A DNA stretch of 64,000 nucleotides, taken from NCBI GenBank assembly GCA_023212645.1, contig JALBYC010000009.1, positions 248,001 through 312,000 of the forward strand, in the 5' to 3' direction. Positions 26,259-35,827 of this stretch are shown one piece after another. This DNA comes from Farysia itapuensis. Taxonomy: Eukaryota; Basidiomycota; Ustilaginomycetes; Ustilaginales; Ustilaginaceae. Made by a program: the position numbers and the translations under genes. The notes below the pieces were generated by a model. That model searched no databases, was not told where the DNA came from, and worked only from the letters and a program-made list of their open reading frames with translations. Each line of letters opens with the position of its first letter. Within the stretch, counting starts at the first letter, position 1.

Positions 26259-28166
26259 TTATGGACTGGAGTGTCGGAGACCCATGCGGTGCATGATTTC
26301 GTCAATGATCATCGACTTCTCGGCTGAAGCGCCCCCACTCATGATATCGCCGTTCTCAAGAGCGCGACGAATCAGATAGGGCAGGGTAAGCTCCAAAGGT
26401 CCGTAAGGGATATACTTGAGTACCATATGGGCGCCCTTCCCGCCGGACAAGTCATCAAAGGCTGCTTGCAATCGCGCGGTCAGTACAGATGCCATCCCAT
26501 ACAACTGCGCGAAGAATATTCGGCCACGAACTGACTCGGCCAGCTGAAGATCCACAAGAGGGACTTTGTCAAGCAGTTGACGGCGATCTACGGAGGGAGA
26601 CTCGCTGTCAGCTGTAGCTTGCAGTAGTGCTTTGGACGGGCTTGCCAAGCCAACTCGCACCATTTCTCGAAGCGCTTTAAGAGCAGACTGTGTATTGTGA
26701 CTAGCAAAGACGACAGCAAGGCTGGGAGGGCTTCCGCGTTTGGCGCTTCGACGCACGTCTTCGTTGATTTCCTGCACAAGTCTGATAGCACATCCGTCGT
26801 AGCATTGGTCCGTCAAATCCTTCGTGGGCCAGACTGGGCTGCCCCATCCTTCGTATTCGGTGGCTGGGCTCGCTTTGGTGCCTCTCGGAACCGGAGGCGC
26901 GTCAACCATCTTCTTGGACCAAGTGCGGTTTTCGACGTCGACGTAGGCACCTCGTACGAGTTTGACTCCCAGCGTGTAGCCATTTAACTTAGCACGCTCG
27001 AACGATGCCGCCAAGTGGGAAGGTGTTCGGCGCAAGTACGCTTGGAACGTGTTGTACACTAAGGGACCAGAGACACAGCCTTGTGCGCCAGCGCGTTTCG
27101 TTTCTCCACCCGGCCGGTTGAACTCTGCGGCAATAGCCTCGTACATGGCGTCAATGGCAGGTTGATACCAGCTGTACTCTGCGTCGATGGCGATTCGGAC
27201 GCTGCCGTGTTGCTGGGCTCTGTGCGCAACCTCGCGCAACACTTCCCAAAGCTGCTTGAGCGCGTCAACGTCTTTCGGAGACAGCGCGGCGACAGGAATG
27301 GCAAGACCGCCACAGGGACCCTTTCCGTTGATTGTCAGCGGGGGAAGAGGTTCGGGTGGGGAGCTGAACCATTCTCGGGGCACAATTGCGGCAGAGGCAC
27401 GTTCCAGCACAGAGCTGTCGTACAGCAGACCGGACAACTTGATGGCCACGAACGTGCTTCCAGATCGATCAGGACGCAGTGCGAGCTGAGCGGCTTCATC
27501 ACTATCATGAGCGCCATAGGAGGGCGGAAGTGCTGCAAATTTGGCGGCGACATCAATGCTGTGCAAGAGCTCGTCCACAAATGGCCGATGAATGGCTTGC
27601 TTTGCGCTGTTGTCGGACTGCTTCCCGTCGTTGCTTACCTCAACTGAAAAGTTGAGCATCGCCCCGAGACCATCTCTGGACAGGGCAGACAGCAACGGAA
27701 GCGAGCCTTCGGCAGTATCGTCACTGATGAACTGACGGAAAAAGGTCCGTCGGATAATGTACTCGGTAGCGGTCCAAACATATGGTATCTGCGTCTGAGC
27801 ACTCCATTCGATCAGGCGAGGCCCGACTTTTGCGAGCGTTGGAAAGGAACAAAGAGTGAAGACGACGTAGCTATTGATCAGCGACGAGATTGGCTGGCTA
27901 CGTAGAGGTCTGGCTGGCTTGAAAGAATCGTCTTCGCGCTGATGCGTGTCAGCCAGATCAGCCCGGAGGGGAGAAGCAGTCTCAAGACGGAGCGGACTGG
28001 CATAGGCAATAGAGACAACAGACAAGGCAGCGCCAGCGACTGTCAGACTAGCGACAGATCGACCCAGCCTCGTTGTAGGCGCACGCGACGCAGTCAAGAT
28101 GCGTGCTTGGGCACCCGATAGCTGCCAATGTGGCAGCAATGGCCAGCCACCTCTTGGTCTCGCCAT
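26259..28166 (-). CDS. PUT1: mitochondrial proline dehydrogenase
   Basis: FAD enzyme of the inner mitochondrial membrane that oxidises proline to pyrroline-5-carboxylate. 635 aa, single exon. A basic, Arg-rich N-terminus (MARPRGGW, SGAQARILTASR) is a likely mitochondrial presequence. The TIM-barrel core shows IAIDAEYSWYQPAID, VYNTFQAYLRRTP, YTLGVKLVRGAYVDVE, ATHN-like FASHNTQSALKAL and, near the end, YIPYGPLELTLPYLIRRALE. These are the FAD- and proline-binding motifs of the family. It is somewhat longer than yeast Put1 because of low-complexity inserts. It allows proline use as carbon and nitrogen source. Confidence 0.95.
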   Translation of the reverse strand: MARPRGGWPLLPHWQLSGAQARILTASRAPTTRLGRSVASLTVAGAALSVVSIAYASPLRLETASPLRADLADTHQREDDSFKPARPLRSQPISSLINSYVVFTLCSFPTLAKVGPRLIEWSAQTQIPYVWTATEYIIRRTFFRQFISDDTAEGSLPLLSALSRDGLGAMLNFSVEVSNDGKQSDNSAKQAIHRPFVDELLHSIDVAAKFAALPPSYGAHDSDEAAQLALRPDRSGSTFVAIKLSGLLYDSSVLERASAAIVPREWFSSPPEPLPPLTINGKGPCGGLAIPVAALSPKDVDALKQLWEVLREVAHRAQQHGSVRIAIDAEYSWYQPAIDAMYEAIAAEFNRPGGETKRAGAQGCVSGPLVYNTFQAYLRRTPSHLAASFERAKLNGYTLGVKLVRGAYVDVENRTWSKKMVDAPPVPRGTKASPATEYEGWGSPVWPTKDLTDQCYDGCAIRLVQEINEDVRRSAKRGSPPSLAVVFASHNTQSALKALREMVRVGLASPSKALLQATADSESPSVDRRQLLDKVPLVDLQLAESVRGRIFFAQLYGMASVLTARLQAAFDDLSGGKGAHMVLKYIPYGPLELTLPYLIRRALENGDIMSGGASAEKSMIIDEIMHRMGLRHSSP

Positions 28167-28326
28167 ATGTGTAGCACAGATGATGGTGGAATCACAGATC
28201 GGAGCAAAAGTTTCCGCTCACGGAACGTCCTGTCACGAGCCTCGGCTCATCCCCTTGATACACGCCGAACATGATGCCTGTCAAATAGCCGTAAATCAGG
28301 GCCCCAAAAACATCCATAACAAAAGC

Positions 28327-28333
28327 AAAAAAA
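28327..28333 (-). terminator. Pol III terminator of the tRNA gene
   Basis: The minus strand has a run of seven T, 11 nt past the 3' end of the tRNA-Ala gene, the normal RNA polymerase III stop signal. Confidence 0.75.
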
Positions 28334-28344
28334 TAAAGGAGAAT

Positions 28345-28430
28345 GGAGACTGCATGAGTCGAACACGCGACCTTTCGCAAGTAGACACATTGATGCTAAG
28401 CGAACGCTCTACCAACTGAGCTAAACCCCC
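28345..28430 (-). tRNA. tRNA-Ala (anticodon AGC) with a 14-nt intron
   Basis: The minus strand folds as a cloverleaf of 72 nt plus intron, without encoded CCA. D arm: GCTC and GAGC. Anticodon stem: TTCGC and GCGAA, around TT-AGC-A. A 14-nt insert (TCAATGTGTCTACT) follows position 37, the standard intron site. T arm: GCGTG and CATGC around TTCGACT. The acceptor stem GGGGGTT pairs with AGTCTCC using three G-U pairs. The inserted bases break the anticodon loop unless spliced out. It sits between the divergent proline dehydrogenase and PQ-loop genes. Confidence 0.9.
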
Positions 28431-28570
28431 GAATTAGGTTGAAGTCCATCACGTGCGTATATATTCATAAACCAAATTCGCGCCATCGATTGCGAAGCAC
28501 GTGCCGTCTGCACCCTGGGGCTAAATGCGTTTCTGTGCTGCCGTCATCTTGTTTCCTTTCGCATTCCAGC

Positions 28571-30136
28571 ATGGTACAGACGACCCTCGGCTCGTTGTGG
28601 GCGAGCTCGCAGACGGAGGCCGTGCACCACGTGTCGCCCCTGAACGAGGACGTCTGCCACGTGCAGCACGACGATGTCGCCGTGTATCTGTCTCTCTTCC
28701 TCTGCATCGGGTTGGTCGTATCTTATCTGCCACAAGTGTTTCGCATTGCGATCAAGAAGTCGTCGCAAGGCTTCTCGCCTTGGTTCTTACTTCTTGGCGC
28801 AACCTCGGCTGCTTCGAGCTTTCTCAACGTTGTCTCTCTTCAATGGGGCGCTGTTCGTTGCTGTCCTCGACTGAGTGCCGGACAGTGTGCCGAGTCGCTC
28901 CTTGGCATGATTCAAGTTGGAACACAGTGGGCCATGTTCAACATCGTTCTCATCATGTTCCTCGTCTACTATCCCAAGGATATGCGCTATGAGCGTGCCA
29001 TCGCTCTACCACCACGACGTGAGCAGCAAGATCTGCGTGCACGCCGAAATGCTCGTATGGCTGCCAAGCGTGCTGCTGCCAAGCGTCAGGCGGCCGAGCG
29101 CGCTACAAAAAACAAAAAATCACTAGAAGCTCCGCCTGCCAAGCCGCAGGCCCAACTTTCCACAGATGATGCATCTTCCGACGTTTCCGGCCACTCCGAT
29201 TTAGACTCGGTCGATAGCCACGTTGCACGCAACTACGCCAATGCCTCCCAAGCTGACGAGAACGCCATGGTCTCGTCATCCGAAGACGGTGACGCGGCAC
29301 AGAACGAGGAAGAGGAGGAAGAGGAGGAGGAAGAAGAAGACGAAGACCCAGAAGCTTTACACTCTTTCCATTCTCGACGCCAGTCCCTCCGCGACGCGAG
29401 CAGCAGCGCTTTCTCTCGTCTCGCACCCACTTTCTGGCCAATGTGGAAAGCGCCGGGAGAAGGTGGACCTGGTGCTGCCAACAGCGCTGCTCCAGCGTCT
29501 CGCCAAGGTCTACTATCCTCCGCACCACGCGGATTTCGTCGTATTGATCAAGATCGTCGTTCGCGACAGAGCCAGCGCAGCGTCAGGACCCGCAAGAGAC
29601 GAACTGAAGAGTGGAGTCTCGCTCTGGCACTTGCTTGGGTGGTTATGATTCACTTTGTGTTCATTCTCGCCGTCACACTCTTGCTGGTAAGCTCGCTGCC
29701 AGCCAAGTCATTCCCACCACCCGAGGAGCTGCCAGGTCTCAGCCGCTGGAGCCAAGCTATCGCAAATGTGCACCATGTTACAACATTGGGTCCTTCATCC
29801 CGCTTGTTGGTTTCACGATGGGCCGCTTTCCTGGGGACTTCGGCTCTTGTGCTTGCCACAGGACAGTACATCCCCCAAATTGTGCACACAGCGCGCACAC
29901 GTCTCGTGGGAAGTCTAAGTATTCCCATGATGTGCATCCAGGTGCCTGGCAGCGCCCTGTTTGTCTACTCGCTCGCTCTGCAGCCAGGCACCGATTGGTC
30001 GTCCCTTGCGGCCTTCTGTCTGACTGGAGTTTTCCAATTTGTGCTCCTCGTGCTATGCATTAGCTGGCGCATTCGTCAGCATCGCGCTGGTATTGACGAC
30101 TTTGGAAACCCCCTTGTGGCCAGTGTTTTGCAGTAA
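28571..30136 (+). CDS. PQ-loop repeat membrane protein
   Basis: 521 aa from the ATG at 28571. Two PQ-loop motifs are seen, one in each half: VVSYLPQVFRIAIKKSSQGF (near 55-75) and TGQYIPQIVHTARTRLVGSL (near 435-455). Around them are seven or so hydrophobic helices. The halves are split by a long polar loop (about 150-340) with Ala/Arg-rich helix, Ser-rich stretches and a run of some 17 acidic residues, mostly Glu, encoded by a GAG/GAA repeat. PQ-loop proteins of fungi are often vacuolar or lysosomal basic amino-acid or cystine exporters; the substrate is not deducible here. Upstream in-frame ATG at 28439 would add a non-membrane extension and is less likely. Confidence 0.8.
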   Translation: MVQTTLGSLWASSQTEAVHHVSPLNEDVCHVQHDDVAVYLSLFLCIGLVVSYLPQVFRIAIKKSSQGFSPWFLLLGATSAASSFLNVVSLQWGAVRCCPRLSAGQCAESLLGMIQVGTQWAMFNIVLIMFLVYYPKDMRYERAIALPPRREQQDLRARRNARMAAKRAAAKRQAAERATKNKKSLEAPPAKPQAQLSTDDASSDVSGHSDLDSVDSHVARNYANASQADENAMVSSSEDGDAAQNEEEEEEEEEEEDEDPEALHSFHSRRQSLRDASSSAFSRLAPTFWPMWKAPGEGGPGAANSAAPASRQGLLSSAPRGFRRIDQDRRSRQSQRSVRTRKRRTEEWSLALALAWVVMIHFVFILAVTLLLVSSLPAKSFPPPEELPGLSRWSQAIANVHHVTTLGPSSRLLVSRWAAFLGTSALVLATGQYIPQIVHTARTRLVGSLSIPMMCIQVPGSALFVYSLALQPGTDWSSLAAFCLTGVFQFVLLVLCISWRIRQHRAGIDDFGNPLVASVLQ

Positions 30137-30385
30137 CCCGCCAACCTCCTTGTCCCCCGCCCCGATCTGGTACCACATACTTCATCTCGCTTTGGAACCA
30201 GATGGACAACCTTACTGCGAGGTGGGAAATGAAATATAACCAGAATTATGCGGAACCGCTGGCTCGTTTACCTTGTGTGGGTCTCGAGGCTCATGTGACG
30301 ATGTTGTTCTGTGTGTGCCTGTCTTTTCATTCCACAGAAGAAGTACATCTCCTATCTCTAGCGTGGTCCCCCTTCTGCGACCAAG

Positions 30386-30850
30386 ATGCACAACCTGTCG
30401 AACCTCGCTCTTTGCTTCCTAGTGCTGACGAACGCCTTTGCTCAGCCAATCCAGCCTTTGCCTGTCACTGAGAATGGTGGGTTCCTTTCCGTCGTCTGAC
30501 GATCAAAGAATGCAAACTGACTTACTAAGTGAGCAGGCATTGAAAAGCGAGGAGTACCGTCGTATCGAGCAGTGACTTTTGCCGAGGACAAACGCACTAT
30601 ACTCGGTGCGATGCTCGGTGGGCTCTTCGTCTCGGCAGCCGTCGGTTTCGCTGCGATTCGAACCCTTGATCATCACGCATGCATGTACGTTCAACGACAG
30701 GAAGAAGCAATGCAGCGCAAATGGGACCTCAGCCACCCGGACGGCTTCATCCCCGCAGGAGGTCAGCTACGCCCTGCTACCTTCAACTGCAAAAATCAAG
30801 AACGACCCTACAGGCCAAACTTGTCATACAACCCGTCAGACTACTACTGA
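30386..30850 (+). CDS. small secretory/membrane protein with a Lys-Arg site, unknown function
   Basis: Two exons, 30386-30476 and 30537-30850, joined by a 60-nt intron (GTGGGT to GCAG); the splice gives a 134-aa frame ending at TAG/TGA-free TAC-TGA. Residues 1-20 form a clean signal peptide (MHNLSNLALCFLVLTNAFAQ). A few residues past the intron lies EKR, a possible Kex2 cleavage site, then a single membrane helix (TILGAMLGGLFVSAAVGFAA). The C-terminus is polar with NPSDYY at the end. I recognise no family. It could be a processed small membrane protein. Unspliced, neither half is a convincing gene. Confidence 0.6.
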
Positions 30851-30870
30851 ATTTTCGAATGCAATTCTTT

Positions 30871-32142
30871 CTATGCTTTACATAAGTGTTTGTGTTCAGG
30901 CAGGACTCCCATGGGACAGAGTTGAAAGAAACGTTCCTTGCTGAACTGTACGAGTGCGGCTCGCTTGTGATCAAAGTCGATGACTTTTTCGACGTGACCT
31001 CCGACCAGCTCTTCGTAGGCGATCATCTTGGAGTTGGACAGCCGAGGCTCAGAGACGCATAGTGTTGTCGATGGATCGAGCAAGAACATGAGATGAACAA
31101 CGGCGCCCATCCAGGCCCGGACCCTGTGTGGACCTCTGAACTTTTCGTTGCCGACAAGAGCGTGGAAACCACGATCGAAGTGACCGGCGTTGTAGAAAGC
31201 TTTCAGATTAGACTGTTTGGCGTAGTATATTTCCACGTATCCCCACGGTTCTCCATCCCACCAGCCAATGAGACCGATTGAGTATGGATTTTTCTCGGTC
31301 GCCTGCATCGTCTTGATCTGTTCTTCGCGCGACAATCTCTGTCTCCAGCCGTCGTTAACGCGGTCAGTAGCATGCCAATCGGTAATCAAGTCGACGTCCC
31401 TCGGATTAGCTGAAGAGGCGACGCGAAAGCAGAGACTTTCCGAGAACTCTAGAAAGAAGCGGCGGTACAGCAAATTGTCGGCTTGAGCCGGCTTGAAAGG
31501 CAGAGCCAGAGGCGAGAATCTTCTCTCTGAATTTGATGCTGTTTGTGCTGCGATAGTGGTCGCTGCAGCATCTGGCAGGATCCACGGAGCAAAGTGCTTT
31601 GTTGGCGAAGCGTGTCCTTGCCAAAAGGCAGCTCTTGATACAAGCAGCTCGTTGGCAGCACTCGAAGGCAGGAAGATTGCCAGCTGGCTCGAGACCAGGT
31701 GGTCAATGAGCAGCGGCTCGATACCGGTGTGGAGCAAGACAACATGTTCCTGCATGGGCCAGAGGGTGAAGACGACCCAGAGCCAGGTCCAGACCTTGGG
31801 AAGCGACAGCTCAGAGCTTGGTCGCTTGGCATCTGCAAAGTTCAGTCTGGCAAAGCGCTTGCTCCTAGTAGCTAGCAGATTGTCATCTGGCTCCTCTGTG
31901 GGCGATGAAAATGGTGGGAGAGGCGCTGTGACAATCAGCTTGTTGTCAACGTCGAGCCAGTCGTGTGGTGCAGAAGGTAACATTTCTACGACGTGCTCGA
32001 CCCGGCCAGCTTTGTCGCCGCCGTGAGACACGACGATGGTGAACTTCGTCTCATCTGGTAGGCGGAGGTGCAGAGTTCCTTCTGATACCACGTCCGGTGC
32101 TTTCAGAGTTGCTGGGGACGCAAGATGCGCCAGTGCGGACAT
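30871..32142 (-). CDS. siderophore-type N-acyltransferase (GNAT, IucB/SidF-SidL-like)
   Basis: 423 aa from the ATG at 32142 (MSALAHLAS). The C-terminal half is a GNAT domain of the hydroxylysine/hydroxyornithine acyltransferase group: DLITDWHATDRVNDGWRQ, then GWWDGEPWGYVEIYYAK, HFDRGFHALVGNEKFRGPHR and SEPRLSNSKMIAYEELVGGH. The N-terminal half is the divergent domain of SidF/SidL-like fungal enzymes. It would acylate N5-hydroxyornithine in ferrichrome-type siderophore synthesis. No ornithine monooxygenase or peptide synthetase is nearby, so which siderophore it serves is unknown. It is divergent from the quinone-oxidoreductase-like gene. No ATCWGATAA site is seen in their 250-bp spacer. Confidence 0.82.
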   Translation of the reverse strand: MSALAHLASPATLKAPDVVSEGTLHLRLPDETKFTIVVSHGGDKAGRVEHVVEMLPSAPHDWLDVDNKLIVTAPLPPFSSPTEEPDDNLLATRSKRFARLNFADAKRPSSELSLPKVWTWLWVVFTLWPMQEHVVLLHTGIEPLLIDHLVSSQLAIFLPSSAANELLVSRAAFWQGHASPTKHFAPWILPDAAATTIAAQTASNSERRFSPLALPFKPAQADNLLYRRFFLEFSESLCFRVASSANPRDVDLITDWHATDRVNDGWRQRLSREEQIKTMQATEKNPYSIGLIGWWDGEPWGYVEIYYAKQSNLKAFYNAGHFDRGFHALVGNEKFRGPHRVRAWMGAVVHLMFLLDPSTTLCVSEPRLSNSKMIAYEELVGGHVEKVIDFDHKRAALVQFSKERFFQLCPMGVLPEHKHLCKA

Positions 32143-32392
32143 GTTTGCAACAATGCAGCACCGAGGGTACCGACGGTTGAGTACGTTGAGTTGACGGGGC
32201 GAAGTGGAGGATCGAGCAAGATCGAGCAAATTTGGTCTATTTCAGTGTCAGATTATTGGACAAGAAAAATCGGGTTTTGCTTCGTTTTACCGTTGCCGGT
32301 TATGATAGAGTGCCGGAGTGCGCTTGTACGTTTGTCGACCCCACATTCTTACGTTGCCTTCTTGTTCCCACACTCTCATCTACACCAGCACA

Positions 32393-33497
32393 ATGAGGGC
32401 CTTTTATCTGCACAAGGACATCAAGCCCGAAGAGCTGCCATCGACACTCTCGGACAATGTGCCTGAGCCCAAGTGCGCTCCTGGCTCCAACGAGGTGCTC
32501 GTCGACGTACACTCGGCCGCTTTCAACTTTTTCGACATTCTTGCCGTGCAGGGCAAGTATCAGGTCAAGACGCCGCACCCCTTTGTTCCCGGAGTTGAGA
32601 TGGCGGGCATCATCTCCAAAGACTCTCCGATCCCAGAGGGTTGTGACTTTGTGCCCGGCAAGACGCGGGTCTTTGGTGCTGCCCAAGGGTCATATGGCGA
32701 GAAAGTAAAAGCCGACTTTTGGCAGCTCATGGTGGTGCCGGATGGCATGTCGCTTGAACAAGCCTCGGGACTTTTTATCACATGGCCAACCAGCTATGCT
32801 GCGCTGAAGTACCGCGCCAATGTACAGGAGGGAGACTGGGTGTTGGTGCACGCCGCTGCCGGTGGTGTGGGCATCTGTGCTGTCGCCATCGCAAAAGCCA
32901 TGGGTGCTCGAGTCATCGCTACAGCCGGATCTGCCGACAAGCTCAAGGTGTGCAAGCAGTACGGCGGCGCTGACTATGCCATCAACTATCGCGACAAAGA
33001 CTGGCAAGACCAGGTAAAAAGTACGTAACGGCCCTGGCCTATACCATTTCCCGCACTTTACTCACACTCTTCTTCCTCGCACAGAAATCACTGAAGGCCA
33101 TGGCGTGGATGTAGTATATGACCCCGTCGGTATGATCATCCCATCACTCAAGGTGATCGCATGGAATGGCCGGATCGTCGTCGTGGGCTTTGCTGCCGGT
33201 CAGATTGAAAAGATTCCAGCAAACCTCATCCTACTCAAAAACATTGCCGTCACCGGTGTGCACTGGGGAGCTTACACGCGGAACGAGGCAGACAAGATCC
33301 CCGAGACTTGGGAGGCGCTCTTGGAGCTTTTCGCGACAAAGCGCATCGTACCTACCGTCTTTGATCACATCTATGAGGGTCTAGATAGCGTTCCTCAGGG
33401 TCTTAAAGACCTCGCCGAACGCAAGACTTGGGGAAAAGCCATTGTCCGCATTCGTGCCGATCCCGAGCATCCACCCACAGGCAAGCACAAACTCTGA
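32393..33497 (+). CDS. quinone-oxidoreductase-like MDR protein
   Basis: 346 aa from two exons, 32393-33020 and 33085-33497, with a 64-nt intron (GTACGT to ACAG). It is a zinc-free medium-chain dehydrogenase/reductase of the quinone oxidoreductase group: FNFFDILAVQGKYQ, the FVPGVEMAG motif, and the NADPH loop VLVHAAAGGVGICAVAIAKA; the structural-zinc Cys cluster of alcohol dehydrogenases is absent. It probably reduces quinones or alpha,beta-unsaturated carbonyls with NADPH in the cytosol. The exact substrate is not readable. Confidence 0.9.
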
Positions 33498-33681
33498 GCA
33501 GTCGATCAATGTACATCTTTCGTAACAGTCCAGTCTGGACAATCTGTGTGTTTATTGAGGTTGGACCGCGTATGAGGTGGGGTTGTTCGGGTTTGAAGGG
33601 TATCGTGGCTTTGATATTTCGCACCCTTGCTGCTCCGTTGTGTAGGACCTCGACCACCATCTAATTGCCAGTCAGTTTGTC

Positions 33682-35805
33682 ATGGTGTCGGCTGCTCGTC
33701 AGTCTGTAGCGCTTCTTCGCAGGCTCTCGGCGGCACCATGCGCTAGTACGAGCTTGCGTGGTCCACCAGCATCGAGGAACATCAAAGCCAGGGGTCTCGC
33801 AACACCATCGCTATCGCGCCGAGAATTCCACTCGACAGCCCGGATAGGTTCAACTTCGTCCGTACGAGCGCCAGCAGTGGCGGACAGTCATGAAACGGAG
33901 CATGCAGTTATCTCGACGTTTGATCTCTTCTCAGTCGGGATCGGCCCGTCGTCCTCACATACTGTGGGGCCGATGCGAGCAGGCGTTATCTTTGTCTCAG
34001 ACCTCGCAGATATGGGCCTCCTAGATCGCGTTCACACGATCAAGATCAACTTGTACGGCTCTCTGGCTCTTACTGGCGCTGGACACATGACCCCGCAAGC
34101 TTTGCTTGGTGGTTTAGAAGGCGATGATTGCGAGACAGTAGATCCGCCGTCTGTGCCTGTACGTTTCGAGGAGATCAAAGCGTCTAAACAGCTTCACTTG
34201 GGCAAGAATCTGTTCAAGACGCTCGGCAACAGCTCGAGCGGTGAAGCCATCACAGGCAAGCTCGTGCACTTTGACTACGACCGTGACCTCAAATGGATGT
34301 TTGGTCAGGTGTTGCCCCACCACTCTAATGGCATCCGTATCAGCGTCTTTGACGAGGAAGGTGAGATGCTGGCGACAAACGATTACTACTCTGTTGGTGG
34401 CGGCTTCGTCGTCAACGGTGCACTTGCGACGCCCTCTGCCAAGCCACCTGCTTCTCCAGTCTCTTCAGCACTGACTCCCGGCGACGATGCCCCCGAAGTG
34501 ACAGCACATCCCATAGATTGGGGAGAGAACATTTTCTACAAACAAATTCGCCGGAAGGATGCAGAGGATGGCCGTCGATCAGGCTCTTCCAATGCGCCAG
34601 ATCTTCTGCCGCAGGTAGAGCCACCGCTGACAAGAAGCGAGTCGATTGAGCAATCTGATAGTGCTGGCAGTGCACCTGCTCAAGAGCCAGAAAAGTTGAC
34701 ACAGAGGCCAACTTCAGGCCCACCGTTTCCCTTCCACAACGCAGCAAGTTTGCTTCGGCAATGCAAGACGCGCAATCTGACCATTGCACAGGTGGTCTAC
34801 GAGAACGAACTGACGTGGAATCGGCCCGAGGTAGTGGCACAAAAGCTGATCAAAATCTGGGCCACTATGGACGACTGCATCCGTTCCGGTGTCGAGAGTA
34901 CCGAGACGGTTCTACCTGGACCTCTAGCTGTTCGTCGTCGCGCTCCACAGTTGTACGCTCGTCTGCTGCGTGGACTTTACCGCGGACCGTCTTTGCCGTC
35001 TGGAGCTGGACAAAGTGGCGTCTCAAAAAGGCTCGATAGCCAAGGGCCGAGCGATCAATCGACCGGCAGGACTTCTTCCAGCAACGCGACAGACATGGTC
35101 ACAAGTATCGGCGGTACAGGGATGACACGGTCGAGGCCTGTGGGATCTTTCCACCATCCGATCATGCCATGCCCACCACGTAAGACAAATTTCCCGGCGA
35201 TTGACTATCTTAGCTGCTACGCCATTGCAACAAACGAGCAAAACGCTGCGGGAGGTCGTATCGTGACAGCTCCAACAAATGGAGCAGCAGGCGTCCTGCC
35301 CAGTGTACTCAAGTACTGCTTTGAGTTCATCTTTGACGACGACCCTGTGCGCGACTTGCAAAATTTTCTGCTGACAGCAGCGGCTATTGGAATGCTGTTC
35401 AAGCGAGGAGCGACGCTGTCGGCAGCCGAGGGCGGCTGTATGGCAGAAGTCGGCGTAGCAACTGCAATGGCCGCGGCTGGTTTCGTCTCTGTTCTCGGAG
35501 GCAATCCTGAGAAAGTGCTTCAAGCTAGCGTCATTGGCATCGAGCACAATCTGGGCCTTACATGCGATCCACTCAACGGGCAGGTCCAGATCCCGTGCAT
35601 CGAGCGCAACGCTTTGGGCGCAGTCAAGGCGGTGACAGCTGCACAACTTGCTCTGGCAGGCGACGGAATGCACTCTGTCTCACTCGATGATGCCATCACT
35701 GCCATGCGCGAGACGGCTCGCGACATGCACACTAGCTACAAGGAAACGTCACTCGGTGGATTGGCGACTGCCGTCAAAGTGCCAGTAGCTGTCCCAGACT
35801 GCTAA
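33682..35805 (+). CDS. bacterial-type [4Fe-4S] L-serine dehydratase
   Basis: Deaminates L-serine to pyruvate using an iron-sulfur cluster rather than pyridoxal phosphate. 707 aa, single exon, fusing the beta-like domain (FSVGIGPSSSHTVGPMRAG at 83-101) and the catalytic alpha domain (VTAPTNGAAGVLPSVLKY, AEGGCMAEVGVA). Cluster Cys are C586, C628 and C639, the same 42 and 11 spacing known for the Legionella enzyme, and the last residue is Cys (C707), as in that protein, where the C-terminal Cys completes the cluster. Residues 1-60 (Arg-rich, RREFHSTAR) look like a mitochondrial presequence. Low-complexity inserts (about 250-345 and 425-485) make it longer than bacterial forms. Confidence 0.93.
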   Translation: MVSAARQSVALLRRLSAAPCASTSLRGPPASRNIKARGLATPSLSRREFHSTARIGSTSSVRAPAVADSHETEHAVISTFDLFSVGIGPSSSHTVGPMRAGVIFVSDLADMGLLDRVHTIKINLYGSLALTGAGHMTPQALLGGLEGDDCETVDPPSVPVRFEEIKASKQLHLGKNLFKTLGNSSSGEAITGKLVHFDYDRDLKWMFGQVLPHHSNGIRISVFDEEGEMLATNDYYSVGGGFVVNGALATPSAKPPASPVSSALTPGDDAPEVTAHPIDWGENIFYKQIRRKDAEDGRRSGSSNAPDLLPQVEPPLTRSESIEQSDSAGSAPAQEPEKLTQRPTSGPPFPFHNAASLLRQCKTRNLTIAQVVYENELTWNRPEVVAQKLIKIWATMDDCIRSGVESTETVLPGPLAVRRRAPQLYARLLRGLYRGPSLPSGAGQSGVSKRLDSQGPSDQSTGRTSSSNATDMVTSIGGTGMTRSRPVGSFHHPIMPCPPRKTNFPAIDYLSCYAIATNEQNAAGGRIVTAPTNGAAGVLPSVLKYCFEFIFDDDPVRDLQNFLLTAAAIGMLFKRGATLSAAEGGCMAEVGVATAMAAAGFVSVLGGNPEKVLQASVIGIEHNLGLTCDPLNGQVQIPCIERNALGAVKAVTAAQLALAGDGMHSVSLDDAITAMRETARDMHTSYKETSLGGLATAVKVPVAVPDC

Positions 35806-35827
35806 TACGATGTATTTCAAAGGCAGT

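Noticed and set aside
35023..35673. 216-codon minus-strand frame inside the serine dehydratase gene
   Set aside because: The plus strand carries conserved catalytic motifs and cluster Cys across this region; the antisense product is Cys/His-rich nonsense.
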